Assembly (NCBI RefSeq): GCF_040807025.1
Contig: NC_090981.1
Span: 942,501 to 1,006,500, forward strand
Direction of reading: 5' to 3'
Source: Struthio camelus
Lineage: Eukaryota; Chordata; Aves; Struthioniformes; Struthionidae
Length of the DNA: 64,000 bases
Shown here: piece after piece, positions 1 through 11,406 of the stretch
Position numbering within the stretch: the first letter of the stretch is position 1
Layout: each line of letters begins with the position of its first letter
Notes under the pieces: model-generated
The model's database searches: none
What the model saw: only the letters and a program-made list of their open reading frames with translations
Told to the model about the DNA's origin: nothing
Position numbers and translations under genes: made by a program

Positions 1-935
1 CAGTCACCCTCACAGCAAAGTTCTTCCTAATGTTCAGACGGAACTTCCTGTGTTTCAGTTTCTGTCCATTGCCTCTTGTCCTGTTGCTGGGCACCACGGA
101 GAAGAGACTGGCCCCATACTCTCGACACCCTCCCTTCAGATACTTGTACACATTGATGAGATCCTCCCCCCTCAGTCTTCTCTTCTCCAGGCTGAACAGG
201 CCCAGCTCTCTCAGCCTTTCTTCATAGGAGAGATGCTCCAGTCCCTTCATCATCTTTGTAGTCCTCCGCTGGACTCTCTCAAGTAGTGCCATGTCTCTCT
301 TGTCCTGGGGTGCCCAGAACTGGACACAGGACTCCAGGTGAGGCCTCACCAGGGCTGAGTAGAGGGGCAGGATCACCTCCCTCGACCTGCTGGCAACACT
401 CTGCCTAATGCACCCCAGGATACCCTTGGCCTTCTTGGCCACAAGGGCACATTGCTGGCTCATGCTTAACTTGTCCACCAGCACTCCCAGGTCCTTCTCT
501 GCAGAGCTGCTTTCCAGCAGGTCAACCCCCAGCCTGTACTGCTGCATGGGATTATTCCTCCCCAGGTGCAGGACCTTGCACTTGCCTTTGTGGAACTTCA
601 GGAGGTTCTTCTCTGCCCAGCTCTCCAGCCTGTCCAGGTCCCTCTGAATGGCAGCACAGTCTTCTGGTGTGTCAACCACTCCTCCCAGTTTAGTATCATC
701 AGCAAACTTGCTGAGGGTGCACTCTGTCCCTTCCTCCAGGTCACTGATGAGTACATTGAGCAAGACTGGACCCAGCACTGACCCCTGGGGGACACCGCTA
801 GCTACAGGCCTCCACCTAGACTCTGTGCCACTGACCACAACCCTCTGAGCTCGGCCATCCAGCCAGTTCTCAACCCACCTCACTGTCCACTCATCCAACC
901 CACACTTCCTGAGTTTACCTATGAGGATGTTATGG
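1..935 (-). mobile_element. CR1 LINE, 3' part of ORF2 (reverse transcriptase C-terminus)
   Basis: On the minus strand this matches, almost base for base, the ORF2 3' part of the longer CR1 at 16.5-18.5 kb. Translated minus-strand pieces show the RT-thumb and C-terminal segments shared by all CR1s in this window. The reading is broken by stops and frame shifts, so it is a dead 5'-truncated copy. The homology stops near 935, where unique AT-rich DNA begins, and the 3' UTR lies beyond the left window edge. CR1 retrotransposons copy themselves by target-primed reverse transcription and are usually 5' truncated like this one. Confidence 0.9.
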
Positions 936-1570
936 TTAATCCAAACGTTTGGATTTGAAATAATGCTTCATTCCAAACTTATCTTTGTATATAATAGCAG
1001 AACTGGACATTTCTCTGGAAATAAAAATGTCAAAATTTTCCATTTCATCACAGCACTTCTTTCAGTTAAAACAGTCATTGAAAACCACATATTCCTGAAG
1101 AAAGTTTCAATTTTAAGAAGCAGGAGAAGAAAGTACTATCTGAAGGAAAAACATTCATTTGGAAGCTTTGAGATATGCTTCTCAATCAACTGAAACATCT
1201 TAAGATTTTTCTCTGGACCTCAGAAACTTCAAAATATTTTGGCTAATACAGTCTCTGCAGCCCAAATTTTTCCTCCATTGTGAATTTTAAGGACAAAAGC
1301 ATATTTCACCTTGACCTAACAGACATTTCCCCCTTTTTAACTGGGGCTTTCTTTTGTTAAAATTATACTTTCTCTTTTGTTCTTTCGCAGGCACCGGTAA
1401 TGAGCAGCAGGAGTCAGATTTCTAAGTTGCTCAGTTTTATTGCTAGCAATAAGGTGCCTCTTGGCTGAGAGCACAAGAAGGGACCCCGAGTAGCTTTCTG
1501 TTACAGATGGTTGTGACATTTGCCTTTCTCCAGTCACCATGAATCTCCTCTGATCGTTATGACCTTTCAA
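936..1570. other. Unique AT-rich stretch
   Basis: No gene or repeat family is recognised here. Short open frames have no recognisable motif. Confidence 0.5.
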
Positions 1571-1576
1571 AAATGT

Positions 1577-1690
1577 TAGAGAGCAGCTTCACAATGGCAT
1601 TGGTCAGCTCCTTCAGCACCCTTGGATGCATCCAATCTGGTCCCATGGACTTGTGTATGTCCAATTTGTTTAAGTAGCACCTTTCAGGGC
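1577..1690 (-). mobile_element. Short CR1 remnant (RT finger region)
   Basis: The minus strand encodes a degraded form of the CR1 segment that reads [18 protein letters not shown] in the better copy near 18.0 kb. Only about 110 bases survive, flanked by unrelated DNA, so it is an old fragment. Confidence 0.75.
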
Positions 1691-1739
1691 CTCAGCAGGG
1701 GCCTCTTCCCTTAGCTTAGAAGTTGCATTTAATCTGAGG

Positions 1740-2290
1740 CCCTCACCCTTGGTCGCTGCCTGAGCTATGTTGCAGCTATTCCTGTGCCTGGCCATGTACC
1801 TCACTGATCCAGACCTTGACCCATGGACTCAACTTCCTGGCTTGACCTCAGGCTTGACTCATCACTACAGGTCTGGCGACTTGGACTCTTGGCTGGACCT
1901 GGTTACAATCCTTGTTTAAGCTATGCTGTAAACGTACTTGTCTCCAGTCCTGTCTCTAGCCCTGCCTCTGGATGGACCTCAGACCAATGTTGTAGGTAGC
2001 TTGTCTCCTAGATAAGCCCACTTTTATGTATGTTGTAGCTTGTCTCTAGTCCTGTCTCTGGCTCTATCTCCCTTGTGCTCCTGACTGGACTCTCTGGAGG
2101 GATCCTGGACCTGGTTCATTGCTTGGCTTGTCTGGGACTGTCAATGGACCTTGTTACTAGCACCTGGCTCTGCCTGCTGTGTTCAGACCCTGTGAGATTG
2201 CACCCCAGTTGGTGAGGGTACTGCCTGTGCTGGGGTCACTCCTGGCTCACCTTCCCAGAGGGAGCAGCTGACCCTTGCTGCTTTCTGACA
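1740..2290 (-). repeat. Unclassified interspersed repeat, copy 1
   Basis: The stretch is rich in CTGG and GTCTC words and contains an internal near-duplication: GTCTCCAGTCCTGTCTCTAG-like words near 1936 and again near 2038. On the minus strand it shares the block CTGAGGTCAAGCCAGGAAGT with the plus strand near 33727, with similar words on both sides (ATAGCTGC, GTAGCTCAG). The two copies therefore belong to one repeat family in opposite orientation. I cannot name the family. It has no coding capacity. Confidence 0.5.
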
Positions 2291-2789
2291 GTTACAACTA
2301 ATGTGCTTTGGGTAGCAGTCAAATCCTTATACATATAGCTGGAAATCTATTTGCCCAGGCTATTGGAGTAAGTATGATTTAATTCTGGATGTGCTGTGGT
2401 CACGCTTGGATCCTGGCTTGTCCCCCTTCATGGAGCAGCCCTGCTCTTGATGGTCCCTGACAATAGTATTAATACCCTGTGCTCTGGCTAAGCATCCTAT
2501 TTTCTGGGGTTTGTATAGAGAGCAGTGAGTGAATCTTGTGAAGCCTTTGTTTCCTAATCATAATTTAAACAGCTATCTTTTAATCTGTTCTGCATATAAA
2601 TTAAGATGCATGCTTAATTATGCATACTGAAATTGTGAACTAAATATCTTGAAGAGCTATCTTTGAGTAGTAATGACTAAAAAAAAGGAAATTAATGTCA
2701 AGGCTATCTATAGGATATTTTTTACCTCCAAAACACATCTACAGAAGTTGTAGATCACTTCATGAAAGGCCTTGGGGTGATGTGAACAA

Positions 2790-3712
2790 AAACGAACACA
2801 TAATCAACAAAACAGGGCTTAAGTGGGGGCACCTCAAGCATTTGCACGTAAACAAGGAAGTGCCTACAAGACAGCATTATGGGGAAACTTCTCACAGCCT
2901 TTCTGGAAAATCAGCATGCTTGGGTGCCTCTCTGAAGTGCCTGTACACTAATACACGCAGCATGGGGAATAAGCAGGAGGAATTAGAGATATGTGCACAG
3001 TTGCAGGGCTATGATCTCCTTGGGATCACAGAGACATGGTGGAATAGCTTGAATGACTTGAATGCTGCAAAGGATGGATACAGGCTCTTTGGGAAGGACA
3101 GGCGAGGAGGAAGAGTTGCCTTTTATGCAGCTGGAATGCATGGATGTCTGCCTAGGGATGGGTGATGAGCCAACTGAGAGCTTATGGGTAAGGATTAAGG
3201 AGCAGACCAGCATGGGTGACATTGTTGTGGGTGCATAGGCCTCCTGATCAGGAAGAAGTAGATGAGGCCTTCTACAGACAGCTAGAAATAGCCTCACACT
3301 CACAGGCCCCTGATATGTGCTGGAGGGAAAACACAGCAGGGCACAAGCAATCAAGGAGGTTGCTGGAGAGCATTGATGGCAACTTCCTGATACAGGTGAT
3401 AGAGGAGCCAACAAGGAGAGGTGCTCTGCTGGACCTGGTACTTATGAACAAAGAAGGGCTAGTTGGAGATGGGAAGGTCGGGGGCAACCTTGGCTGCAGT
3501 AACGATGAGATGGTAGAGTTCAGGATCCTGAGAGGAGGGAGCAGGGCAAAAAAGAGGATCACAACCCTGGACTTGAGGACAGCAGATGTTGGCCTCTTCA
3601 GGGACCTGCTTGGAAGAATCCCATGGGATAGTGTCCTAGTGGGAAGAGGGGTCCAAGAGAGCTGGTCCATTCAAGGCTCCTTAGCAGAATGGAAAGGAGG
3701 AAAATGGAGGTT
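2790..3712 (+). mobile_element. CR1 LINE, ORF1/ORF2 junction and endonuclease domain
   Basis: The first ~120 bases match the ORF1-ORF2 junction seen near 49.80-49.89 kb. Then come the N-terminal words of the CR1 apurinic endonuclease (KCLYTNTRSMGNKQEELE, then ITETWWN containing the catalytic Glu). After a frame break the frame at 3216-3746 carries the rest of the endonuclease, including the block normally read as SDHEMVEF, here SNDEMVEF with the catalytic His lost. It is 3' truncated near 3712 before the RT and is non-functional. Confidence 0.88.
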
Positions 3713-4979
3713 AATAAAAAGACTGGAAACATTTGCCTTCCCTTAAGCTCTTCCAGAAAACACACTCTCTCTTTTTCACTTTCCTTCCTGACCCATTTGT
3801 TGGACTAATAAAGTTGGTCACCCATGGCAACTGTGAACAAATAATAGTGAGCTATGTCACTATTCATCACTGCAATGGACAATGAGTATCAGTTCCAGTG
3901 TTTCAATGGAGCATGTAATGAGCCACCTATATTGGTGTAGAAGCAGAGATAATGAAAGGATTTTTGAGCTTGTTTAGACACTTCCAGACAGGAGAGCTAA
4001 ATGGAACTAAAAACCACCAGGGCTTAAAGTAACTGCTTATAAGGAAAAGAGTTATCTCATGATAAAGTCATAAGCAATAACATTAGGCAATATTTCAGGA
4101 CACAAAACATTGAGAACTTTCCTTTCCCTTTAAAATTCTATGTGGTTGCAAACAATGGTCATCTGCAGTATTAAACTAGGCCAAAAGAGCTGTGTAACTT
4201 GCACAGAGTATGTATGTTATTACTATAGTCTTTGACAGTGGCATGGGTGTGTGTGTTTGGGGGGGGGACAGAATTCTAGAGTCTGGCCACATCAATCTCA
4301 TCCAGTGTTCTGACCCTGATAATGGATGAAGATGCTTCAAGGATATGTGTAAGCTCCTAAGAAAGGACAGTTAGTTATCACAAATTCATGGTGAGAACAT
4401 TTTCCTACTTCAGGAAATCAAGTCAGCTCTTAAAAAAAGGACATGTGAAGGTTGTCAGTGTTTCCTTTTCATTAAGACTATTTTTCAGAAGTGATAAGTT
4501 TAGCTAAAAAAATACTAAGCTGAAATTTGACTTGGGAAAACTTCTTACTCTATAGGTGAACATTTTCTCTTTCAGAGTAAAATAGAAAAATGTAGATACT
4601 TTAAAAATGCTTATGTTTGTGCTCAATTAAGCTTCATGATATATTTTGAAAAATAATGAGTCCTCTTATTTGCACATTAACTGTAAGAAGATTTTGGTTG
4701 TCTGATATGTAGTTATTCAAAATCACTCAATGAATGCTTTCTGTACATGATTTACAAGCAGCTAATTTTGAATGTTTAATATTCATACTGAGCTTGGCTC
4801 ATATTAATTGAATGCCTGTGTCCTACTGAATGTTTCTGTCTATTGAATATATGAATTCTCATGTGTGCATTCAGAATTTGATTTTGTGAATATTTTTCTA
4901 TTTATTTAAAAATCCTGTTCAGGTGAACACAGCTGCTTGTGACTTAATTCACTAGAATGTTCCTGGAAAACAAAACATA
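3713..4979. other. Unique AT-rich DNA
   Basis: No gene is supported. A short G-rich run lies near 4258. Open frames are short and lack motifs. Confidence 0.5.
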
Positions 4980-5229
4980 TGTGACCGCAAGGCGGGCAAG
5001 AGAGGGTCGGGTGCCGGCGTAGAGAGACGCTCAAGGTTCCGGAGGGGTTAAACCGGGTAGATTCAATAGAGGACTTACGCGCCAAGCTGCGCGGGGAGCC
5101 CCGGGAACCGCGCGGAGGGGTCGCTGATGGGAGGCTGCTGGACACCCGGGTCGGACGCCCAGGCGGGACTCACCTCGCTGTAGCCTAAGGGCCCCTTACA
5201 TCTACTAGAACTATTTCCTTATCTCAGCT
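4980..5229 (-). mobile_element. LTR fragment of the ERV-A/B family, CpG-rich
   Basis: Its reverse complement matches the 3' ~250 bases of the LTRs at 7262-7682, 10964-11406, 49904-50315 and 53392-53811. The match runs from the block around GCTGAGATAAGGAAATAG to the terminal GGTCACA. The U3 part is missing beyond 5229. This copy keeps many CpG sites that are TG or CA in the other copies, for instance around 5080-5120. It is a fragment with no adjoining primer site or internal sequence. Confidence 0.82.
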
Positions 5230-7261
5230 AGAGGGAAATGCAGAGACAAGCCCTACAGATTTTAAGTATGCACCAGAAGATCTTCAACAGCCACATTATG
5301 ATACAAAGGATAATTTTTACATGATGTAGCAAATATTCAGGTTGAAACAATGATACTATACAAGAGACTTGGACACACAGCTGGTGGTATAAGATTACAT
5401 AAGGGAAGAGGTGCATTTGACTAGGGTGCTTAATTTCAGCACTGCCAACAAACTCCCATTATGTGATTTTAAAGTAAAATAGGTTTATTTTTTCCCATTT
5501 TGCAGACAGAGACAGTGAGCCAGAGAAAGGTAAAACATTTTATCTCATGTCACCCAGTGAATTTGTGGAAGAGATTCCAAGATGAGCCCTGCTACAGAGT
5601 AAAGCTATCTTAACCTCACTGTAACTATGGAATACCAGGGCAGCATTAAAGTAAAAGCAAACAAACAAATGAAGTAATGAAGAAAAACAGCTGCACAAAA
5701 AATGATGCAGTTCACTTTAACGTTTGCTACAACCCTGCCCCCCCCCCAAAACAAAACAAAGCAAAACAAAACACTGAACAGAGCTGTTTTCTGTCCTTTA
5801 GCACCAGTACAATGGTCTCCAGATTTCTCAGTACCTGGTGCAAACTCAGAGGGGTCCTGCTTTCTGGGGGAGTAAAGACTTCAAACAGAGAGCCGCCTCT
5901 GGGCCTTGGCAAATTCATGCAATTGCCTTTGCAGAATACACTACAGCTAGCTTTGAAGCTCCACATATCAGTCTCCTCTCTTAGAAGGTATATTATCACA
6001 AGACAGAGCCTTAAACAGATGAAGAAGAATAAACTGGAGGAAATAACAGACTCCACCAGGATTTGCTAGACTGTAGCAGCTTTTTGCCTTTTCATAAAAG
6101 AAATGTACAATAAAACAAATGATGAGTGTACATTACTCAATTATGAATGCACACCCCATTGTCATTCAGGAAAAAGAAATGATTTTTGATAGTTTATTCA
6201 TAGGTGTTAGGGTTTACACTGTGCTTTTTACTGTATGTTCTTCAGTGTGTATAAACTCCAAACCAACCCATTTCTATATAAAACCTATAAACATTTTATT
6301 GTCATGCTTTCAACTCACACAGGCCTCCATGGCTGGGATCATGGATGAAAGCATGCTTCACTTTGAAGTGTATTTCAACACCTATGTCCCAGTGAGGATG
6401 TAACTAAAGCTTAGACAGCTGAACTTGTATTTAGCCAGTCCTCAAACTATGTCCACATTCCTGAGGTCATCTATCTATCTTTTTATATGGCAAAAGTCAC
6501 CTACTGGTTTGACAACACCAAGTTATTTTAACATTTAACCCTTCATTTAATGATTTCTGTTTTACTTTCAGCAAGATCAGTCCAGCCAAATAGAAGCTGA
6601 ATTCAACTGAAAACATCATTTTGGGAGAAACAGTTAAAATATTCACTTGTATGAAACCAATCTCAAAAAGACTGGAAAAGGGGAGGTGCTTCCCAGAGCT
6701 TGATCCAGCATATATCAGGGAACTAAAGAATGAAGCAAATCAGAGATGGGTGGTGGCCAGTGATTTTTTTTTTAACTCTATTTCACAGTATTATGCACAA
6801 TACATGAGTAGCAATATCACAAAAGTTAAAACATCATCTAAAAGCTAGCAGATGGCAGTAAAGAGCCTGTCTGGGAGTAGTGTATAGTTCCAAGGATGGA
6901 TCAATGACTGAACAGAAAGTTGTTGAATTCTAGCTCTTAGAACAGCCATTTGGGGAGGCACTGCCAAATTGCACTGGATGGTTTATTTTCAATGTTTTTT
7001 CTCTCCTGATTTGGCTGTCAAAAGGCAATCAGTATTCCCCTTAGCTTTTCAGGAGCTTACATTTTGGTTACAAAACAAATCTCTTTCAATTTGCAGTCTT
7101 CAAGGCTATTGATATAATGCTTCAAGTGAGCAGAAAAGGTGATTTACTGATTTTTAAACCACTGGTTGTGAATTTATTCATTTTAAAATATTGGGTAATT
7201 CTTTTATGCATTTGACACATTCCAATAGGAAGCAGGATATATCCTCAGTTATTTGAGTCTC
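5230..7261. other. Mostly unique DNA with a C9 run and an antisense MIR-like SINE
   Basis: No gene is recognised. The frames at 5677-6069, 6119-6403 and 6621-6848 lack motifs, and the first contains a C9/A-rich low-complexity tract near 5739-5769. The MIR-like element at 5488-5632 is listed separately. Confidence 0.5.
5488..5632 (-). repeat. MIR-like SINE, antisense
   Basis: The order of words matches the reverse complement of the MIR consensus as I know it: CCATTTTGCAGACAGAGACA, then AGAAAGGTAAAACA, TGTCACCCAGTGAATTTGTG, and AGAGATTCCAAGATGAGCCC. MIR is an ancient tRNA-derived SINE found across amniotes. It is much diverged and has no function visible here. Confidence 0.6.
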
Positions 7262-7682
7262 TGTAGTGAGAACACCTGTGGAATATCTGGTGAGGAGTCA
7301 GTGACTGGCAGAGTACATGGTAGTAGGCCCAGCGTGTGAAAGTACACACTGACCGAATTCCCATCAGGGCCAGGCACGCATATTCCCTTTTGTCAACAAT
7401 GTCTAGCTGCTTCCCAGACAGGAGTCTCTCAAGGTTAGCACAGCTGAGATAAGGAAATTTTTCTAGTAGATTTAAGGGGCCCTTAGGATGAGTCGAGACC
7501 CGCCCGAGTGTTCAACCTGTGTGTCCAGCAGCCTCCCATCGGTGACCCCTCCGCGCGGTTCCCAGGGCTCCCTGTGCAGCTTGGAGTGCAAGTTCTTTAT
7601 TAAATCTATCCTGTTTAACCCCTCAGGAACCTTGAGCATCTCCACTGGTATCCGACCCTTCCTTTCCCACCTTGCAGTCACA
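7262..7682 (+). mobile_element. 5' LTR of ERV-A
   Basis: It begins TGTAGTGAGAACACC and ends CAGTCACA, giving the retroviral TG...CA ends. It aligns along its length with the LTRs at 10964, 49904 and 53392. A possible ATTAAA polyadenylation signal is at 7599-7604. The internal side continues straight into a primer-binding site and leader. No target duplication matches the far side of the 3' LTR. Confidence 0.9.
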
Positions 7683-7684
7683 TT

Positions 7685-7702
7685 TGGCGCAGTCGGCAGG
7701 GT
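7685..7702 (+). promoter_or_regulatory. Primer-binding site, tRNA-Ser type (ERV-A)
   Basis: Two bases after the LTR the sequence reads TGGCGCAGTCGGCAGGGT. This is complementary to the 3' end of vertebrate tRNA-Ser(AGA) (ending CCTGCCGACTACGCCA) with one clear mismatch in the first 15 bases. The equivalent sites in ERV-B (50318) and ERV-C (48671-48688, minus) are close variants. Confidence 0.7.
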
Positions 7703-7790
7703 CCCGGTGTGGAGATGCCTCTTTGGGGGTGAGAAGACCAGGGGGAGGCCGCGTTCCCGGGTGGCCCGCTACAGGTCGATGGGCACCCAT

Positions 7791-7893
7791 GGCTCGTGAG
7801 CTGGCAGGGTGGGTCACCCCTGCAGCGTGGTTGGAGCTAGAGAGTGAGCCAGGGGTATCCCCAGAGCGGCTACTGGAAGTGGTTTCCAGCCCA
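7791..7893 (+). pseudogene. gag: ERV-A gag, N-terminal stub
   Basis: After a 5' leader, an open frame starts at the Met before ARELAGWVTPAAWLELESEP and is collinear with the start of ERV-B gag at about 50432. The homology ends near 7893, where antisense gamma-like gag sequence begins, so only about 34 codons of the matrix region survive. The junction is best explained by a deletion joining ERV-A gag to the nested ERV-E1 provirus. Confidence 0.7.
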
Positions 7894-8960
7894 TTTCAAG
7901 GCTGTGGTCAATGATGCCGTGCATGAATTCTGCCCATGTAAGGAGTTATCTGAGGGGGTTGTTATCACCTAGTCTTTCATTGTATTCTGCAGCTGTTCAG
8001 TTTTCAAAGACAATAACAACTCAGTTGCCTTTCTACCTTCTATTTCTGTCTTTAGGTCCTGCTCCTTTCTATTCCTATTCTCCCTTTCTTGATATGCAGC
8101 TTCCAAACAGATACCTGGCACCTTGCAGATAATTCCTTTCCCTTTTCTATCTGTTGTGTGGCCCCTAGTTACCTTTAGGTATTCTTCAACAGCTTCCCAA
8201 TTGTGCTAATTGCCACGAGCCCATTCTTCTGAGAAGGGACTTGGGTTCACTCCATGCCTCCATAAATAATTGGTGATACCACTACTCGGTGCATATATTA
8301 GAAAATAGCTGAGCGCACCTTTCCGCATCTTCCCTCAACCTGAGCATTTTGCTTCTCCACAATGCTAAATCACTCGGGCTCCAGCGTTGGTTAGCAAATA
8401 CATGCAGTGCTGGCAGGGGTGGGTTAGCTCCCCCTGCTACGCCTGGCCTTAATGCTGCTGGCTTAGGTAAAATATTAGAAACCATAGGATAGAGTCCAGC
8501 AGCTGGTAGAGAGGAAGTAGGAGAAAGAGGGAGAGTAAGTGACAGATAAATCTTCCGGAGGTGAGAGCGAAGGGGTATAGGGTGGAGCGGTTGCTGCGGG
8601 TTCATTACGCAGGGTACTTGCATCTGCTATGGCGAGAGTCACTCTTCACAGGGTTCCCTCCTTCTTTTTACTCGGGTGCTGGTGGTCCCATGCCCGATTG
8701 TCCCACACATACCAATACCCCATTTGGTGAGGCTTTTCATCTTCCAATATAATTCATAGCATAGTTAATTTCTTAGAATTGAAGGATCCTTCTTCTGGCC
8801 AGCCTCCCGAACTGGTCCAACATGGCCAACCTTCCTGGCATAAGGTAATCGTGCACTTTCTGGATAATCCTACTGTACCATCTATCTTTTCCCAATTTTC
8901 CAAAACCTCGGCCAAGTGCGTCCTCTTTTTTATGCTGGGTACATTTCCCATAGTCAATTG
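7894..8960 (-). pseudogene. gag: ERV-E1 gag (gammaretrovirus-like), matrix to capsid start
   Basis: Minus-strand frames give a matrix-like N-terminus starting near 8951 with MGN, a plausible myristoylation signal. It continues LAEVLENWEK and then CTITLCQEGWPCW, the pattern of gammaretroviral matrix. A Pro-rich p12-like region follows. At about 8410-8285 there is WSPSDLALWRSKMLRLREDA, the layout of the gamma capsid N-terminus (SDLYNWK-like). Stops and frame changes lie between blocks. The remainder of gag, pol and env is absent because of the deletion near 7893. Confidence 0.72.
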
Positions 8961-9254
8961 GTTATGTGTGCCTTATGCTCCTCAGGCTGCGCACCCTTAA
9001 AGCGTGCATGCACCTTACGCTCCTCAGGCTGCGCACTCTGCCGCGTGGTCACAACAAGGGAGTGACTTGAACCCACCCTGATGTCCAGACTCGAACCTAT
9101 CTCATAGAATCTGCTCAAGGAAGTGTAACACTCACCCATTGGCGCCTCTCGCTCCAAAGGTTCCCAGGTGAACTCACCTGCTGCCGGCAGTTGGACATTT
9201 GGAGGCAAGAGGGTCCGACGGTGGTTGCCTAGGGTCCCATCTGGGTTGCCAAAC
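8961..9254 (-). other. ERV-E1 leader with primer-binding-like site
   Basis: This non-coding stretch lies between the E1 gag start and its LTR. Adjoining the LTR, the minus strand at about 9233-9252 reads TGGCAACCCAGATGGGACCC. It starts with TGG as primer sites do and is closest to the tRNA-Arg 3' ends I can recall, with about four mismatches. The tRNA identity is therefore tentative. Confidence 0.5.
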
Positions 9255-9754
9255 TGTTATGGAAATAGTTCCATCCTAGGCTTCCGAGGAGCAGAGTCTC
9301 ATGTACGTCTAGCAGCGAAATTAATTATTTATTTAAATGACGGTACAGCAAAGTAACAGCTCGAGCTGGGTGCGTCCGGGGAGGGACCCCAAACAAAGAA
9401 ATTTTGGGGTAATTATACTCCTTACAGTCAAATTTCCCTGCCTGCCAGTGACAGTCTCTCCCAATCTTCTTTACTGAGTCAGTGGTCTCTTTCCTCCTAT
9501 TGGTTCACGTCTACATCCCGAGACAGTTGCTATGTTCCTGCTTCATAGTGCCTTATCTTATCCGAAGGTTAACCGTTACCTCTGTCCATTGTGTGCTGTA
9601 TCTTTGAGGGCTGGTTCTAGCTGGGTTTGCAGTTGCATCCTCAGCAATGCCTCTCGAGCTCATTTACAATTCAGTCCTGCGGCCTGCAGGCTTCATCTAC
9701 TTTAGGCACTAGTGCTAAGCTGGGCTAGAGCTAAATTAGCTCTCTTTTCTAACA
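9255..9754 (-). mobile_element. 5' LTR of ERV-E1
   Basis: On the minus strand it begins TGTTAGAAAAGAGAGC and ends TTTCCATAACA, with TG...CA ends and a length of 500 bases. An AATAAA polyadenylation signal lies on the minus strand near 9325-9335. Immediately outside it, ERV-A integrase sequence resumes (AGCCTGGACATATCACATAT at about 9759), showing that E1 inserted into ERV-A. The partner 3' LTR was lost in the deletion at 7893. Confidence 0.8.
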
Positions 9755-9756
9755 AG

Positions 9757-10610
9757 AGAGCCTGGACATATCACATATCCTAACATCCGTAAAGGGCAGG
9801 ATTGACAGAGTGAATGAACGGGCTGTTCAAAGAGCAGCTGCACAAATTGTCCCCTGCTGGTACCCTCACGGGTTGGAGCAAAAACATTTGTCAGGCAACT
9901 GCCTGCCTCAATGACCGCCCACTGCATGGCTCTACCCCATATGCTCGTTTCAAAGGGGAGTCCATCAAGCAGCCGCGTGTGCTTAGAGTGCAACGGCTGC
10001 AGCCCCAAGCCTGTCTCCCTGTGCGAGCCACACCTGGGAGTGCAGGGTTGGATCTGTGATTGCCACACAAAGAAATAACCCTAGAACTGGATAGCTGTCA
10101 TCTTCTGAGTATGGGGTTGGCAGTCATCATACCTCAAGATTATTATGGTCGCTTGGTGTCCTGCAATAGTTCAGCTCTCTGGGGGGGGTGGACATCAAGG
10201 CAGGAGTCATTGACTCAAACTATCTTAAGGAAGTGAAAGTTGGGATCCACTACACCAGATCCCAACCCCTGTGATGTACACAGGGAGACCAAAAAGCCCA
10301 ACTGACATGTGAGCGGATAGAGGTCCCCACTATCCAGGAAGTAGATTCCTTGTGGCCTACCAAGCGGGTCTACAGGGTGTGCTGTGTGGGTGCATGATCT
10401 GACTAAACTCGAACAGTTGGAAGGGTAAATCATTGCCAATGGGCCAGGAGACACCCAACTGGCATTAATCAGAGGGGAAAGCGTCCCAGTCTATGTCCCT
10501 GCTAAGAGACTCTCGCCCTGAGAACAGATATCTGATGAATATGCTGAGCGGAACCGTGACATTGCTGCTCTCCGTCCCAGCCCTGTGCACTGATGGCAGT
10601 TGGGACACCA
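9757..10610 (+). pseudogene. pol: ERV-A integrase C-terminal part, dUTPase and integrase tail
   Basis: It is collinear with ERV-B 52143-52993. It holds the end of the integrase core, then a dUTPase motif-1 region (ATPGSAGLDL in ERV-B, GSVIAT-like after a G-to-A change here). The dUTPase middle is followed by the tail with VWVHDLTK and IIANGPGDTQLALIRGESVP. Many stops and small indels break it, and the dUTPase C-terminal GFGSTG motif seen in ERV-B is deleted here. It is more decayed than ERV-B. Confidence 0.78.
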
Positions 10611-10952
10611 AAGAAACTGCAGTAAGCACTTCGAACCCAACGTCCACAAGATAGAGCGCCTACTCCAACTCCAAGTACTACGTGATATAAAGTCCAAATA
10701 ATCAGTGCAGGACAGCCCCTGGCAGTGACTGTCATCATGGCTGTTGAATTTAGGACTATGGGGAAAACGCATTATACTCCTGGTCTTCTGGGCTGATTAG
10801 TTTTGTGTGAATACAGGTTATAATTTACTATATATATATTTACTAAAATTTAATTGCTTGTACACCTTAGCTGTTAGTCAAGCCAATGCCTGAAAGGCAT
10901 ATCTGAACCTTGTCCACACATTGGTGGCACTAACACCAAGTCTCTGTCAGTC
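10611..10952 (+). pseudogene. env: ERV-A remnant of env TM end
   Basis: It aligns with ERV-B 52994-53380. Broken frames contain SVQDSPWQ and a following hydrophobic stretch, which resembles the membrane-proximal and transmembrane end of the ERV-C env (AWLANWFGSLTGW then a hydrophobic segment). No SU region or CX6CC motif is left. An AT-rich tract lies near 10825-10850. Confidence 0.45.
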
Positions 10953-10963
10953 AGGGGGTGGAG
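10953..10963 (+). promoter_or_regulatory. Polypurine tract of ERV-A
   Basis: AGGGGGTGGAG directly abuts the 3' LTR, as expected for the plus-strand DNA primer. The same word precedes the ERV-B 3' LTR, and a near-identical one (GCGGGGGTGGAG, minus strand) precedes the ERV-C 3' LTR. Confidence 0.8.
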
Positions 10964-11406
10964 TGTAGTGAGCACACCTGCAGAAGAGCTGGTCAGGAGT
11001 CAGTGACTGGCAGAGTACGTGATAGCAGCCCCAGAGTGTGAAACTACACACTGACTGAATTCCCATCAGGGCCAGACATGCATATTCTGTTTCATCAACA
11101 ATGTCTAGCTGCTTCTTGGACAGTAGCTACCCAAGGTTAGCACAGCTGAGATAAGGAAATAGTTCTAGCAGATTTAAGGGGCCCTTAGGATGCAACAAAT
11201 TGAGTTCCACCTGGACATCCAACCCGTGCATCCGACTCGTGCGTCCAGCAGCCTCCTGTCGGTTACCCCTCCGCGCAGTTCCCGGGGCTCCCTGTGCAGC
11301 TTGGAGTGTAAGTCCTTTATTAAATCTATCCTGTTTAACCCCTCATGAATCTTGAGTGTCTCTCTTCACTGATATCCAACCTTCTCTTGCCTGCCTTGTG
11401 GTCACA
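10964..11406 (+). mobile_element. 3' LTR of ERV-A
   Basis: It begins TGTAGTGAGCACACCTG and ends GTGGTCACA, homologous to the 5' LTR at 7262 with many substitutions and small indels. The following base runs straight into antisense gag-like sequence of another provirus (ERV-E2). The flanks of ERV-A do not share a target duplication. Confidence 0.9.

Noticed and set aside
5677..6069. Coding gene of 130 codons
   Set aside because: The frame passes through a C9/A-rich low-complexity tract and shows no motif.
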